Assembly: GCF_000316665.1 (NCBI RefSeq)
Contig: NC_019678.1
Location: 6,386,001-6,450,000, forward strand
Reading direction: 5' to 3'
DNA from: Rivularia sp. PCC 7116
Lineage (GTDB): Bacteria; Cyanobacteriota; Cyanobacteriia; Cyanobacteriales; Nostocaceae
Length of the DNA: 64,000 nucleotides
Made by a program: the position numbers and the translations under genes. Shown here in pieces: positions 62,943 through 64,000 of this stretch (its first letter is position 1; the number at the start of each line of letters is the position of its first letter). The notes below the pieces were generated by a model. It saw only the letters and a program-made list of their open reading frames with translations. It did not search any database and had not been told where the DNA came from.

Positions 62943-64000
62943 TTATCGAGGAGATGGTAAATCGTGAATATTGCGAATTACTACCGAACGAGCCAACTTA
63001 TAGGCTGCATAAGCATCTACTAATCCAGTTCCTGTAGCTCCGTCATGCCCGTTACCTGCGGGTAAACCTTCGCGTGATGTTAGACATGTTCCGTTGCTAT
63101 TACCTTTTTTCACATCTCTAGCTGATGAGCGCAAAATCGATTTAATTAAAGAAGGTGAAAGTCCGGGTTGTACCTGCTTGAGCAAAGCACAAATACCAGC
63201 AATTTGGGGGGAAGCTGCACTAGTTCCGCTGATTACTGCCCAACCATCATCTGTACCCGTTTCATCTTTGCTAGGATATCCATTTCCGCCTAAGCCCCTG
63301 TCAATTTGGTCGCCAGGTTCTACGGGTAACATGATGTAAATAGCGTTTGGCTTCATGCCTACTAATCCGCAAAAATCCGGTACGTGTCTTCCTGGATAAA
63401 TCTGACTGTCAAAACTGCTGGAATAGTCAGATGCTTCTAACAAGAAATCATCTCCATCTAGGGTATCGTGAGCGTAAACGCCACCAACAGAAATGACTTC
63501 GGGCATCATACCAGGAAAACCAGCATGACCGTTACCGGCGGAGAAACAGACTGTAATACCCTGCTCTTGAACTGCTTCTATGATTGCTGCTTCTAAAGGC
63601 TTGAGAGAATTCGGCAAAGTTTCGCCGCAGATATTATAACCCCAACTGTTGGTTATCACTGCCGGATGTAGGTCGGAGGCAGTCTTAAAAGCCAAAGTCG
63701 CGTTGCCACCCATTTTCACGCCGATAAAATCAATATCTGGTGCATTGGCAAAGATATTGGCAGCTTCAGCAGTACCGTGTCCGCTTTCATCTCGTTCTAC
63801 ATTGGTTGCATCTGGTGCCAGAGTTGCTTGATAGTTATAACCATGCCATTTGTAAAAGGAATGCTTGTAGAATCCACTATCTACCATCGCCACTAATACA
63901 CCTTTCCCCGTAATACCAACCTTATGTACTGGTGTTGAACGGCATACTGTCGCGACATCTGCGGGAACTGTAAGGTGATGATATTTGACTCTTGGGGGTA
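62943..64000 (-). CDS. Subtilisin-family serine protease (S8), partial (5' end outside window)
   Basis: The frame is open from the right window edge to the stop at 62943. The nearest in-frame GTG (63893) is internal, because codons upstream read GITGKGVLVAMVDSG, the Asp motif of subtilases. Other catalytic parts: His in DESGHGTAEAANIFA, the substrate and oxyanion region AVITNSWGYN and CFSAGNGHAG, and Ser in GTSAASPQIAGICALLK. A C-terminal TGTGLVDAYAAYKLARSV segment follows. The visible 352 codons are essentially the whole catalytic domain; the N-terminal pro-region or signal is out of view. An extracellular or periplasmic protease is likely. A terminator for it lies at 62651-62679. Confidence 0.94.
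   Translation of the reverse strand, partial: PPRVKYHHLTVPADVATVCRSTPVHKVGITGKGVLVAMVDSGFYKHSFYKWHGYNYQATLAPDATNVERDESGHGTAEAANIFANAPDIDFIGVKMGGNATLAFKTASDLHPAVITNSWGYNICGETLPNSLKPLEAAIIEAVQEQGITVCFSAGNGHAGFPGMMPEVISVGGVYAHDTLDGDDFLLEASDYSSSFDSQIYPGRHVPDFCGLVGMKPNAIYIMLPVEPGDQIDRGLGGNGYPSKDETGTDDGWAVISGTSAASPQIAGICALLKQVQPGLSPSLIKSILRSSARDVKKGNSNGTCLTSREGLPAGNGHDGATGTGLVDAYAAYKLARSVVIRNIHDLPSPR

Noticed and set aside
1-64000. tRNA, rRNA or riboswitch genes
   Set aside because: No cloverleaf-like sequence with a T-loop GGTTCGAAT pattern or rRNA motif was recognised by eye; a covariance search was not possible, so short RNAs could be missed.

Overview
The window comes from a cyanobacterium, most likely a filamentous Nostocales-type one. 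Supporting signs: the HIP1 octamer GCGATCGC occurs more than a dozen times (near 2716, 5777, 7866, 13777, 20087, 33117, 36568, 38261, 51681 and elsewhere); gaps hold short tandem repeats of the CCCCAAT/ATTACCA kind and GGGGTGAGG-type palindromes; and the gene content is typical (RRM protein Rbp next to rpsU, a DUF1822 protein, a DUF4347-RTX giant, a cyanobacterial PEP-CTERM protein, a P450 fragment that looks like CYP110). Genes lie on both strands, separated by many 300-1000 bp repeat-rich gaps. I saw no rRNA, tRNA or CRISPR array.

Layout. 1-3.9 kb: the end of a pentapeptide-repeat gene, a small conserved gene, a cytochrome P450 remnant, a SelO-type AMPylase gene that looks imported, and a two-helix membrane protein. 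4.0-7.0 kb: a class II glutamine amidotransferase and the methionine-salvage operon mtnD-mtnX-mtnB. 7.3-11.7 kb: a YdcF-like protein, a DNA photolyase, a peptidoglycan-binding-domain protein and a PEP-CTERM protein. 12.2-20.2 kb: a 1370-residue polytopic membrane protein, an FtsH protease and a dGTPase. 20.4-26.5 kb: a 2043-residue DUF4347/RTX adhesin-like protein with 15 tandem modules. 27-34 kb: a Gfo/Idh/MocA oxidoreductase, a pilin-like protein, rbp and rpsU, argD, and an RluA-family pseudouridine synthase whose gene carries an in-frame repeat insertion.

34.7-41.4 kb is the most novel part. A trifunctional protein (TauD-like dioxygenase, TPR, ATP-grasp) converges on an operon made of a double-glycine-leader precursor peptide, a C39-peptidase ABC exporter and an HlyD adaptor. 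This looks like a RiPP locus whose Asp-, Lys- and Tyr-rich core I do not recognise.

42.5-61.2 kb is a surface and signalling region: a two-partner-secretion exoprotein (TpsA), an LptF/LptG permease, a small lipoprotein-like protein, calcium-binding or PPC-like exoproteins, a STAND NTPase regulator, a Ser/Thr kinase with a translationally coupled TPR partner, a CHAT protease-like TPR protein directly downstream of a TpsB porin, and a DUF1822 protein. 61.3-64 kb: a palindromic mobile element, a nonsense-inactivated antitoxin-like gene, a VOC-like protein, and a subtilisin-family protease cut by the window end.

MITE-like elements are numerous. Three families show clear terminal inverted repeats with target duplications, and a few repeats have entered coding sequence. 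Several genes are broken: P450, an FG-GAP/RTX protein and the antitoxin.
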